In this document: piece by piece, positions 51,401 to 57,588 of the stretch
Position numbering within the stretch: position 1 is the stretch's first letter
Layout: every line of letters begins with the position of its first letter
Assembly (NCBI GenBank): GCA_017447515.1
Contig: JAFSNG010000004.1
Coordinates: 1-57,588 of the forward strand
Direction: 5' to 3'
Length of the DNA: 57,588 bases
DNA from: Prevotella sp.
GTDB lineage: Bacteria; Bacteroidota; Bacteroidia; Bacteroidales; Bacteroidaceae
The notes under the pieces: model-generated
Database searches by the model: none
Told to the model about the DNA's origin: nothing
What the model saw: the letters and a program-made list of their open reading frames with translations, nothing else
Translations under genes and position numbers: made by a program

Positions 51401-51768
51401 TTGCCAACCGCTGGGTTGTTCCCGGTGATGAGGCTCGCACCACGATTCCCGCTATTGCCGACCTGCGCTCAATTCAGAACGATTCGCGCTTAAGCTATGC
51501 CTACAATGCCTACAACTACTCTACCGACCGTATTGCCAAGGGTGACTTCATCCGCATGAAGGAAATCTCGTTGGCTTACGACTTCCCCACCAACTGGGTA
51601 GGTCACCTCGGTCTGAGCAATATGAGCATGAAGCTGCAGGCTACCAACCTCTTCCTGATCTATGCCGACAAGAAGTTGAACGGTCAGGATCCTGAATTCT
51701 TCAACTCTGGTGGTGTGGCAGTGCCTATGGCCCGTCAGTTTACGTTCACCCTGCGCTTGGGAATATAA
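48457..51768 (+). CDS. SusC/RagA family TonB-dependent outer-membrane receptor
   Basis: Outer-membrane beta-barrel that imports a SusD-bound ligand with TonB energy. The 1103 residues have a signal peptide (ITLILFGLFLYVGLTFA), a carboxypeptidase-regulatory-like domain (about 26-105, with GATVMIQGTKQGTKTDLDGN), a plug domain (about 115-235, with KIRVRGATSIYGSSKPLWVV and SATSIYGARAMAGVI) and a C-terminal barrel ending in FTFTLRLGI. The start is MFMGKK at 48457 or the second Met at 48463. It heads a four- or five-gene operon. Ligand unknown; the partner metallohydrolase suggests a peptide or glycopeptide rather than a simple glycan. Confidence 0.95.
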   Translation: MFMGKKITLILFGLFLYVGLTFAQNKITGTVFEDNGEPCIGATVMIQGTKQGTKTDLDGNFTIAVPAGKKLVISYVGMVTETVKAQDGMKITLRPDAQTLGEVVAVGMMKQDKRLFTGATTKVDAEKAKLDGIADISRSLEGRAAGVSVQNVSGTFGTAPKIRVRGATSIYGSSKPLWVVDGVIMEDVTEVDADALSSGDAATLISSAIAGLNADDIESFQILKDGSATSIYGARAMAGVIVVTTKRGHAGSSKISYTGEYTMRLRPSYSQFNIMNSQEQMSVYREMQNSGFLSFMSSYRASSSGVFGKMYHLINDYDPATGTFRLANTQEAMNDYLRGAEYCNTNWFDELFSNSIQHNHSISMSSGTDKAQYYTSFSIMSDPGWYERGKVSRYTANINANYNLNKRVSLNLIGNASYRKQEAPGTTGQETDVVSGEVKRDFDINPYSYALNTSRTLDPDEFYIRNNAPFNIHHELATNYMQLDVVDMKFQGELKYKPVRTVELSAIGAYKYSTTTQQHFIKETSNQAMAFRMMEDATMRDSNPWLYTDPDVINSLPVSVLPEGGFHRETVYKMNSWDFRATASYNDVFNEDHIVNAYGGMEINSIDRVATSNTKVGVLYDMGQLGNYDYKYFKQASEENNMYYSLNNGYSREVSFFGTATYSWKRRYIINGTVRYEGSNRLGRSTSARWLPTWNVSGAWNAHEEPWFYRTFKNTLTHATLKASYSLTGDKPAVTNSMVIIRAYNPWRPYSNDKESGLEIGDFANPELTYEKKHEFNVGLSLGFLNNRINFDFDWYTRNNYDLIGPKRTTGVGGEIVKYANVASMKSHGEEFTLSTRNIITKDFEWTTDFIYSHTHCEVTDFDSRNRVIDLITGNGFTEKGYPYRSLFSMDFQGLNEYGLPTFINENGEKTVSDIDFQSYVTDYLKYEGPTDPTVTGSLGNVFRYKNWHLNVFVTYAFGNVVRLDPCFAVSYSDLTAMPREFANRWVVPGDEARTTIPAIADLRSIQNDSRLSYAYNAYNYSTDRIAKGDFIRMKEISLAYDFPTNWVGHLGLSNMSMKLQATNLFLIYADKKLNGQDPEFFNSGGVAVPMARQFTFTLRLGI

Positions 51769-51771
51769 TTC

Positions 51772-51806
51772 ATTGACAGTTGACAATAGATAATTGATAA
51801 TTATGA
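51772..51806 (+). repeat. Heptamer array, unit ATTGACA/ATTGATA, 5 copies
   Basis: Units start at 51772, 51779, 51786, 51793 and 51800. The last unit contains the SusD start codon at 51803. It fills the SusC-SusD gap. Confidence 0.8.
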
Positions 51807-53458
51807 TGAAGAATAAGATATATCAGATGTTTGCAATGGGATTGGGAGTGTTGGCGCTCTCGTCCTGCAACGACTACCTTGACAAGTTGCCTGATGAGCG
51901 TGCTGAGCTCGACTCCGATTTGAAGATTACTCAGCTGCTGGTCTCGGCTTATCCTACGGTAAACAACGTCTTGGTTACCGAGGTACTGTCAGACAATATG
52001 GATGACAACGGCCGCCAGTACTCTGCCCCAGTCATCATGGAAGATATTTACCGCTTCGAGGATACCAGTGAGGAAGGAAACGATACACCATATTATATAT
52101 GGGGTGGCTACTATGAGTCAGTGGCAACCGTCAACGAGGCTATCCAGGGTATCAACAACCTCGGAAATCCTGCTTCACTGCAGGGTACTCTGGCTGAGGC
52201 TAAGCTCATCCGTGCCTATAGCATGTTCATGCTGGCCCAGACCTTCTGCATGGCATGGAATCCTGAGAAGGCTGACGAGTATCCCGGTCTGCCTTATCCG
52301 CTCGTTCCCGAGCAGGACATCAATACCACCTACGAGCGCGGAACCCTGCGTCAGCTCTATGAGGCTATCGACAAGGATATCGAGGAGGCACTGCCCCACA
52401 TTGCTGAGGCTGCTGCCGACTACACGATTCCCAAGTACCACTTCAACGTGAAGGCTGCCTATGCCTTTGCCGCACGCTTCAACCTCTACTACATGAAGTA
52501 CGACAAGGTCATCAAGTACGCTTCCGAGGCGCTGGGCACCGACCCCACCACGGTGATGCGCGACTACGAGCCCTACCGTGCGCTGGGATTCGCCGACTTT
52601 GCCAATCGCTGGATTCGCAGTGAGGAACAAGCCAATATCATGATTCAGGCTTCTTACTCTATTGCCCCACGTTACCTGAACAGCTCCTACCGTTTTGCCC
52701 ACAACTACGATATCACGGCCTACGAGACCTATTGGGTTGACATGCCGTGGGGTAGCGGTTCAAGCAACAATACCATCATCTATGCCAACAAGCTCTATGG
52801 CACTAACCAGTGTGTACGCTATCCGAGCTATTACGAGCAGTTCGAATACACCGACAAGGTTGCCGGCATTGGATATGTCCACGCCGTCGACCCTGTATTC
52901 ACGGGCGACCTGACCATTCTGGAACGTGCCGAGGCATACTGTCTGAGCGGTGACCTCGAGAGTGCCGTCAAGGACATCAACACCTGGATTTTCACCCACT
53001 GTAAGGAGGAGGAAGGAAATACCAAGCGTCCGGTGATGACCATCAAGAGCATTACCGCCTACGTCATTGGTACCGACTATGCCAAGCGTACGCCCGACGG
53101 CAATCGCGACCGCTCCTTCCGCAAGCACATGCATCCCCAGGGCTTCACGATTGGTGCCGAGGGCAGCGACCAGGAGTGCATGCTTCAGTTCCTGCTCCAC
53201 ATGAAGCGCATCGAGACCGTGTTCCACGGCATCCGTATGCAGGACGTGAAGCGCTATGGCATTGAGTACACACACCCCGTTTCTGGTGAAGACCCGCTGG
53301 TATTCATCCGTGGCGACCTGCGTGGTGCTATTCAGATTCCCAACACGGTTATCGCTGCCGGTTTGGAGGGCAATCCCCGTCAGACTCCTGAGGAAATCAA
53401 GTCGTTTGTACTGGCTACTGAGGACGAGTATAAGAATCCTGATGAAGATGAAGAATAA
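51803..53458 (+). CDS. SusD/RagB family ligand-binding lipoprotein
   Basis: Surface lid protein that delivers ligand to the SusC barrel. The 551 residues (ATG at 51803; another at 51806) have a lipobox (LALSSC). Helical TPR-like N-terminal segments follow, with the family stretches LAEAKLIRAYSMFMLAQTF and YPLVPEQD. The C-terminal part has RIETVFHGIRMQDVKRYGI and ends in an acidic tail. It lies 34 bases after SusC. Confidence 0.94.
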   Translation: MMKNKIYQMFAMGLGVLALSSCNDYLDKLPDERAELDSDLKITQLLVSAYPTVNNVLVTEVLSDNMDDNGRQYSAPVIMEDIYRFEDTSEEGNDTPYYIWGGYYESVATVNEAIQGINNLGNPASLQGTLAEAKLIRAYSMFMLAQTFCMAWNPEKADEYPGLPYPLVPEQDINTTYERGTLRQLYEAIDKDIEEALPHIAEAAADYTIPKYHFNVKAAYAFAARFNLYYMKYDKVIKYASEALGTDPTTVMRDYEPYRALGFADFANRWIRSEEQANIMIQASYSIAPRYLNSSYRFAHNYDITAYETYWVDMPWGSGSSNNTIIYANKLYGTNQCVRYPSYYEQFEYTDKVAGIGYVHAVDPVFTGDLTILERAEAYCLSGDLESAVKDINTWIFTHCKEEEGNTKRPVMTIKSITAYVIGTDYAKRTPDGNRDRSFRKHMHPQGFTIGAEGSDQECMLQFLLHMKRIETVFHGIRMQDVKRYGIEYTHPVSGEDPLVFIRGDLRGAIQIPNTVIAAGLEGNPRQTPEEIKSFVLATEDEYKNPDEDEE

Positions 53459-53495
53459 TACCGAGTGTCAAACCCTATAATGAAGTAAAAGAACT

Positions 53496-54419
53496 ATGAA
53501 GATAAAGAGTATTAGTTTATTGTTGCTGTTGGCCGGCCTGATAGCCTTCAGTAGCTGCGACAACGAAGAACTCAACACCACGAGTGTGTTTGACTCTGCG
53601 GTCATTCCTACCAAGAACGAGTTTGACGTATGGTTGGACAAGAACTACCGTGAGGTTTACAACATCGACTTCAAGTATCGCTATAGCGACAAGGAAGCCG
53701 ACCTCAACTACAACGTCGTTCCGGCTGAATACGATAAGTCGAAGGCTTTGGCCATCTTGGTCAAGCACATCTGGCTCGAAGCCTATTCAGAGGCTGTCAG
53801 CCCTGAATTCATGAAGACCTACGTGCCACGTATCATCCAGCTGACAGGTTCCTACAAGTGGAACGACAACGGTTCGCAGGTGCTGGGTACGGCCGAAGGT
53901 GGTCTGAAGATCATGCTGTACGGTGTCAACGAACTCGACATCGACAATCCGCGTATCAACACCACCAACCCCTATGAGTCCCATGATGTCAAGCCTATCG
54001 ACATGAACTACTGGTTCTTCCATACCATGCACCACGAGTTCTGCCACATCCTGACGCAGAAGAAGGACTACGACACGTCGTTCCGCACCATCAGTGCTGA
54101 AAACTACCACGCTACCGACTGGATCAACCAGGACGATAAGGAAGTGGCCAAGGAAGGTTTCGTAACGGCATACGCTTCCAGTGAGTACAACGAGGACTTT
54201 GCCGAAATCTATGCCACCTACGTCACCAATACCCCTGAGGGTTGGGGAAAGATCATCAAGCAGGCAGGCGAAGAGGGTAGTGCTATCATCAACCAGAAAC
54301 TCGACCTGATGAAGACCTACTTCCTCAACAGCTGGGGCATCGACCTCGACCATCTGCGCGATATTGTGTTGCGCCGCTCTGCCGAGTCTGTTACACTTGA
54401 TTTACGTACACTTAATTAA
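53496..54419 (+). CDS. Substrate import-associated zinc metallohydrolase lipoprotein
   Basis: Surface lipoprotein of 307 residues found next to SusC/D pairs. Lipobox AFSSC (Cys 21). The zinc motif HEFCH is at 180-184 (HExxH) and a likely third ligand Glu is in NEDFAEIYA (about 232-240). This matches the family named for its association with TonB-dependent import, so it may process the substrate at the surface. It is 37 bases after SusD. The true substrate is unknown. Confidence 0.85.
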   Translation: MKIKSISLLLLLAGLIAFSSCDNEELNTTSVFDSAVIPTKNEFDVWLDKNYREVYNIDFKYRYSDKEADLNYNVVPAEYDKSKALAILVKHIWLEAYSEAVSPEFMKTYVPRIIQLTGSYKWNDNGSQVLGTAEGGLKIMLYGVNELDIDNPRINTTNPYESHDVKPIDMNYWFFHTMHHEFCHILTQKKDYDTSFRTISAENYHATDWINQDDKEVAKEGFVTAYASSEYNEDFAEIYATYVTNTPEGWGKIIKQAGEEGSAIINQKLDLMKTYFLNSWGIDLDHLRDIVLRRSAESVTLDLRTLN

Positions 54420-54436
54420 ATAAGGAGGAATAGAGC

Positions 54437-55792
54437 ATGAAGAAAATATATGTTATCTTAGCAGCCTGCATGGTCGTCTTGGCCTTCAGTGCATGTTCTA
54501 TGAAAGAGGGTGACACCTTCGACAAGACGGCTTCCGAGCGTTCCGGCGAGGATGTCGCTAACGTCGACAAAGTCATCCGCAGTGCGCCCAATGGTTGGTT
54601 GATAGACTATTATGGCGACCTGAACTTTGGCGGTTACAACGTCATGGTGAAGTTCGACGGTGAATTTGCCACCTTCGCCAGCGAGAAGTGGGGTCCCAGC
54701 CATGTAGCTGGTATCGGTGCCGACGGCAAGTGTGTTACCACCACCAGCCACTTCAAGATTGAGCAGTCCATGGGTACCGTCATCTCGTTTGATGACTTCA
54801 ACGAGACCTTCCACTACTACTCCATGCCCGCCAACCCCGACTATACCTACGATATGGACGACGGCTTGTATGGCGACTTCGAGTTCCGTGTGATGAAGGC
54901 CACCAACGACTCCATCATCCTGCGTGGTAAGAAGCACAACAACAAGATTGTCATGACCCCCATCCCTGCCGACAAGTCGTGGGAGAGCTACATTACCGAG
55001 GCCGACGAGACCGAGAACTACATGATGTCGCGTTCGTACACCCTGGCAGGTCCTGGCTATACCAGCGATACTGAGGTCACCGTCACCAGCAATGGCGGCT
55101 ACCGTCGCTTCGTCTTCACCTATAAGGACGAGAAGGGCGAGAAGCAGACCGTCACCGCTCCCTATATCGTCAAGGCCGACGGTTACTATTTCTACCGCCC
55201 TGTCGAGGTCAACGGTTACGAACTTGACGGTTTGGTGAAAGGCGACACTCAGGAGTACTTCAAGTTCCGCAACAATCCCGACCTCCAGCTCGATACCTAT
55301 CTGCCCACGCTTGCAGAGAGTATCGTCACTGGCAACTGGTATATGCGTTACGGCAGTGTCGGCGATTATGCCAAGCCCAAGTGGGATGCCATGCTTGAAA
55401 TCCTGAAGACTGCCGGTAAGGGCGGACAGGAAATCAAGATCTATACCGCCACCATCGGTCTCTCAGGCGACAAACTGTGCAGTAGCATGTCGACCTCTTC
55501 CGATGCACCCTACTATGGCTTCAACTACGAGGCAAATGAAGACGGTACGCAGATTAAATTCACCCAGCTGAGCACCGTCAGCAACAAGGCTGGTAAGGAT
55601 TATTACAAAAAGTACGGTTGGAATGCTGTGCTAGGTTGTGTCTATGGCCACACCTTCACGCTGACTTGCGACAACCAGCGTCGTCCTGTTTGGATCAAGA
55701 TGACCGATGTCAACGAGCCCACCAACGTCATTACCGTCTATTCCACTCCGTCTTACTTCATGGAGGACCAGAGCTATTATAATGACAATTAA
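54437..55792 (+). CDS. DUF4302 domain lipoprotein
   Basis: Function unknown. The 451 residues have a lipobox (LAFSAC) and an N-terminal region with PNGWLIDYYGDLNFGGYNVM, typical of DUF4302. Beta-rich segments follow, with GDFEFRVMKATNDSIILRGK. The family is regularly next to SusC/D and the zinc metallohydrolase, so it is probably a surface substrate-binding component. It starts 17 bases after the metallohydrolase stop, preceded by AAGGAGG. Confidence 0.8.
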   Translation: MKKIYVILAACMVVLAFSACSMKEGDTFDKTASERSGEDVANVDKVIRSAPNGWLIDYYGDLNFGGYNVMVKFDGEFATFASEKWGPSHVAGIGADGKCVTTTSHFKIEQSMGTVISFDDFNETFHYYSMPANPDYTYDMDDGLYGDFEFRVMKATNDSIILRGKKHNNKIVMTPIPADKSWESYITEADETENYMMSRSYTLAGPGYTSDTEVTVTSNGGYRRFVFTYKDEKGEKQTVTAPYIVKADGYYFYRPVEVNGYELDGLVKGDTQEYFKFRNNPDLQLDTYLPTLAESIVTGNWYMRYGSVGDYAKPKWDAMLEILKTAGKGGQEIKIYTATIGLSGDKLCSSMSTSSDAPYYGFNYEANEDGTQIKFTQLSTVSNKAGKDYYKKYGWNAVLGCVYGHTFTLTCDNQRRPVWIKMTDVNEPTNVITVYSTPSYFMEDQSYYNDN

Positions 55793-55812
55793 TTTATTTT
55801 ATTCACTAATTC

Positions 55813-55828
55813 ATTAATACGTATTAAT
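55813..55828. promoter_or_regulatory. 16-base perfect palindrome before the 55830 gene
   Basis: ATTAATACGTATTAAT reads the same on both strands and ends one base before the ATG at 55830. Upstream bases 55801-55816 add two ATTCANTA octamers. It could be an operator or an RNA hairpin masking initiation; neither is shown. Confidence 0.45.
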
Positions 55829-55829
55829 T

Positions 55830-57188
55830 ATGAAAAAAACTTTACTTATTGCCGTTGCCGCCATGTTCGTGGCAATGGGCGCAAATGCACAGTTTAAGCG
55901 CGTTTCGCAGGCAACGAAGTTCGTTCCTCAGGCAACGAAGGTTGTTCCACAGGCCGCTCCCGTCATGATGAAGCAGGCTCCGATGGACCAGACTGAGCAA
56001 CTTGTTGCTACTCATGTGAAACCTGTCGCAAACCACAGAGCAGCTGCCGACCTCGAAGGCACTTACATCCTGGATTATGCCAACTGGGATGGCGATTTCA
56101 CCGCATCTTCTACCTTTACCATCACTGCAGAGACTGGTAAGGCTAAGACCTTTGGTGAAAACGAGGCTGAAGAGGAAATTGAGGTGGAGTTCGATTACAA
56201 CCTTCGTCTGGACGACTTTACTTATGAGGGTGCTAAGGTTTATGCTTTCTTCGATGAGGAAAACAACACCATCACTATCCCTGTTCAGGCTGCCGGTACC
56301 TATTCTCCTTCTTATCCCGACTACCGCACCTGTGGTCTTGTAACAGTAAACGGCGAGCCTTATAACTATGGTTTCGACATCGTTCTCGTAGTAGAGGAGG
56401 ATGGTACCCTTTACAACTACGATTTCGCTGAAGAGCTGGCTGAGGCTGGCTGGCCCGAGGGTTCTGCACTGACTGGCTTCTGGACCTACATTCCTGATGC
56501 TGGCTATCTCACCTATGGTACAACCATGGAATTCTATGTGCCCAATGCAACTATGCGTGACAACGAGGTTCACATCGAGAATGGTAGTTGGGGCAGCTGG
56601 ACATGGACCTCACGTCCTGTCTTTGTTGAGGACTTCGACACCGAGTATGTTGTCCACAACTTCTTCGGACTCTGCCCCATCAGCATTGCTGTTGATGGCA
56701 ACAAGGGCGGCATCGCTACTCCCGTACGCGTTGAAGATCACGACTATGCCGACGAGGGCGAGGATCCTAACTATATCCAGATTTGGCAGTGGAATGCAGA
56801 ACTTGACGACAGAGTTAATCCTGGTTTGATTACCGGTAACATCAGCGAAGAGGATGGCGTGAAGTACATCGAGTTCTACGATACCGAGTATAAGGAGGCA
56901 TGGACCGATCCCGACGGCACAGAGCACGAGGCTGGCAACTACTACATCGCCGATTACACCAAGTGGTTCATGGTTCACTCTACCTATGGCGACACTGGTG
57001 CTTACTGGTGGGGCGAGGCTCGCTATACGAGTATAGCTATTCCTCTCGAGACCACAGGCATCACTGAGCTGAAGAACGACGGCCGCCAGCTGACCACTTC
57101 CAAGACCTACAACCTGCTGGGTCAGGAGGTTACTCCCGCTACCAAGGGCCTCGTCATCAAGGATGGCCGTAAGGTTGTGGTTAAGTAA
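55830..57188 (+). CDS. Secreted protein with C-terminal sorting-type tail
   Basis: Not recognised by family. The 452 residues have a signal peptide (LLIAVAAMFVAMGANA), then a Gln/Val-rich stretch with repeated QATKxVPQA and a beta-rich body (LEGTYILDYANWDGDF, later VEDHDYADEGEDPNYIQIWQ) rich in Asp, Glu and aromatic residues. The end has TGITEL, then YNLLGQEV, KGLVIKDGRK, the same pattern as the GH10 protein at 25073. It follows the DUF4302 gene by 37 bases and is closed by the hairpin at 57198, so it may be a secreted partner of the import locus. Confidence 0.7.
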   Translation: MKKTLLIAVAAMFVAMGANAQFKRVSQATKFVPQATKVVPQAAPVMMKQAPMDQTEQLVATHVKPVANHRAAADLEGTYILDYANWDGDFTASSTFTITAETGKAKTFGENEAEEEIEVEFDYNLRLDDFTYEGAKVYAFFDEENNTITIPVQAAGTYSPSYPDYRTCGLVTVNGEPYNYGFDIVLVVEEDGTLYNYDFAEELAEAGWPEGSALTGFWTYIPDAGYLTYGTTMEFYVPNATMRDNEVHIENGSWGSWTWTSRPVFVEDFDTEYVVHNFFGLCPISIAVDGNKGGIATPVRVEDHDYADEGEDPNYIQIWQWNAELDDRVNPGLITGNISEEDGVKYIEFYDTEYKEAWTDPDGTEHEAGNYYIADYTKWFMVHSTYGDTGAYWWGEARYTSIAIPLETTGITELKNDGRQLTTSKTYNLLGQEVTPATKGLVIKDGRKVVVK

Positions 57189-57197
57189 GAATAAAAC

Positions 57198-57236
57198 AAT
57201 CCAGCTTGAGTTTATCTCAGGCTGGATTTGTTTTGT
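57198..57236. terminator. Bidirectional terminator
   Basis: Thirteen pairs (57198-57210 with 57216-57228, one G-U) and a 5-base loop, with TTGTTTTG after it on the plus strand and GTTTTATTC after it on the minus strand. It serves both convergent genes. Confidence 0.85.
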
Positions 57237-57299
57237 TACGGAATCAGTACCCTAAAACACTATCGGACCGTGGCCCATACACGACGTGGTCGTAATTAA

Positions 57300-57588
57300 T
57301 TAATTTCCGTCGCCGATGTCGCCGTAGTCCGGGTCGGTCGTGCCACCGTCGTTGTTGCCACCGCCCTGGTTGCCACCGTTCTCACCGTTCTGGGTGTTGC
57401 CACCCTCGTTCTCGGTGTCTTCGATGTCGCCGCTGTCGCCGGAGGTCACGCGCTTCAGCACGTTGCCGTCCTCGTCCAGACAGGTAATCTGGATGCTGGT
57501 GTTCTTCAGCTCGTCCTTCACGTCCGTGTTGGGGGTGAAGATGATGCGGCGCACGCTGATCAGGTTCGTCTTCACGTCCTCCAGCTCA
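57300..57588 (-). CDS. HU-related histone-like DNA-binding protein (C-terminal part, start outside window)
   Basis: The minus-strand frame is open from the window edge to the stop at 57302-57300. About 96 residues are visible. The segment LISVRRIIFTPNTDVKDELKN followed by IQITCLDEDGN resembles the end of the longer HU-like proteins of Bacteroidales. It is followed by a tail rich in Gly, Asn, Asp and Glu with no hydrophobic residues. Codon third positions are nearly all G or C, which suggests high expression. The N-terminal DNA-binding part is not visible, so the name is provisional. Confidence 0.55.
   Translation of the reverse strand, partial: ELEDVKTNLISVRRIIFTPNTDVKDELKNTSIQITCLDEDGNVLKRVTSGDSGDIEDTENEGGNTQNGENGGNQGGGNNDGGTTDPDYGDIGDGN

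Noticed and set aside
703-51806. Heptamer arrays as CRISPR
   Set aside because: No 23-50 base repeats with unique spacers and no cas genes. The arrays are direct head-to-tail short units.
1-57588. Insertion sequences, prophage or integrative elements
   Set aside because: No transposase, integrase, relaxase or phage structural gene was seen, and no long terminal inverted repeats.

Overview
The window looks like a chromosomal segment of a Prevotella-like member of the Bacteroidales, probably from rumen or gut. The evidence is the Bacteroidetes promoter pattern (TTTG about 19-20 bases upstream of TAnnTTTG) before many genes, a SusC/SusD pair, Bacteroidales protein families (DUF4923, DUF4954, DUF4302, DUF6057-like), and a GH10 xylanase fused to a CE1 feruloyl esterase, the architecture known from Prevotella ruminicola Xyn10D-Fae1A.

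Layout. Bases 1-3000 hold the N-terminal part of GAPDH (minus strand), the mechanosensitive channel MscL and a SulP anion transporter. From 14179 down to 2975 a minus-strand run encodes a DUF4923 protein, the GTPase HflX, a DUF4954 beta-helix protein, an M16 protease, class I fumarase, an M6 metalloprotease and a P-loop/CYTH-like protein. From 14452 on the plus strand come a diacylglycerol-kinase-like protein and a glycogen operon (debranching enzyme, GT4 glycosyltransferase, GH57 amylase) closed by a strong terminator. Bases 20446-40009 are a hemicellulose locus: GH3, GH31, GH10 with two CBM-like domains, a two-domain esterase, a repeat protein, a DUF6057-like membrane protein, a CxxCH/beta-propeller lipoprotein, GH97, GH3 with a PA14 insert, and GH10-CE1. 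No SusC/D or regulator lies within this locus. Bases 40215-43147 hold a compact cassette of an HPr-kinase-like protein, an S26-like peptidase and an ABC exporter. A housekeeping block follows (alaS, tRNA-Lys, tdk, rsmI, a coiled-coil lipoprotein). The window then has a SusC-SusD-zinc metallohydrolase-DUF4302 import locus with a secreted companion protein, and ends in a partial HU-related protein.

The most unusual signal crosses gene boundaries. At about a dozen places there are short degenerate tandem arrays, mostly of exactly 7-base period, with a few of 8 or 9. The word differs at each place (ATTAAAC, TAAAGGG, GGTGAGA, AGGAGCA, AAAGTTC, GGTCAAA, AGGTAAG, CCAAGAG, ATTGACA), but period and style are the same. 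Most sit in short gaps next to start codons. Five lie inside reading frames (HflX, DUF4923 tail, DUF6057-like protein, GH97, AlaRS), where their apparent lengths are 21, 42 or 63 bases, which preserves the frame. Two 8-base arrays 13 kb apart share the skeleton ATNNCGNN. I know of no described mechanism for this in Bacteroidetes. The nearest analogy I recall is the heptameric STRR repeats of cyanobacteria.

All functional calls come from reading motifs and architecture by eye. No database search was run.
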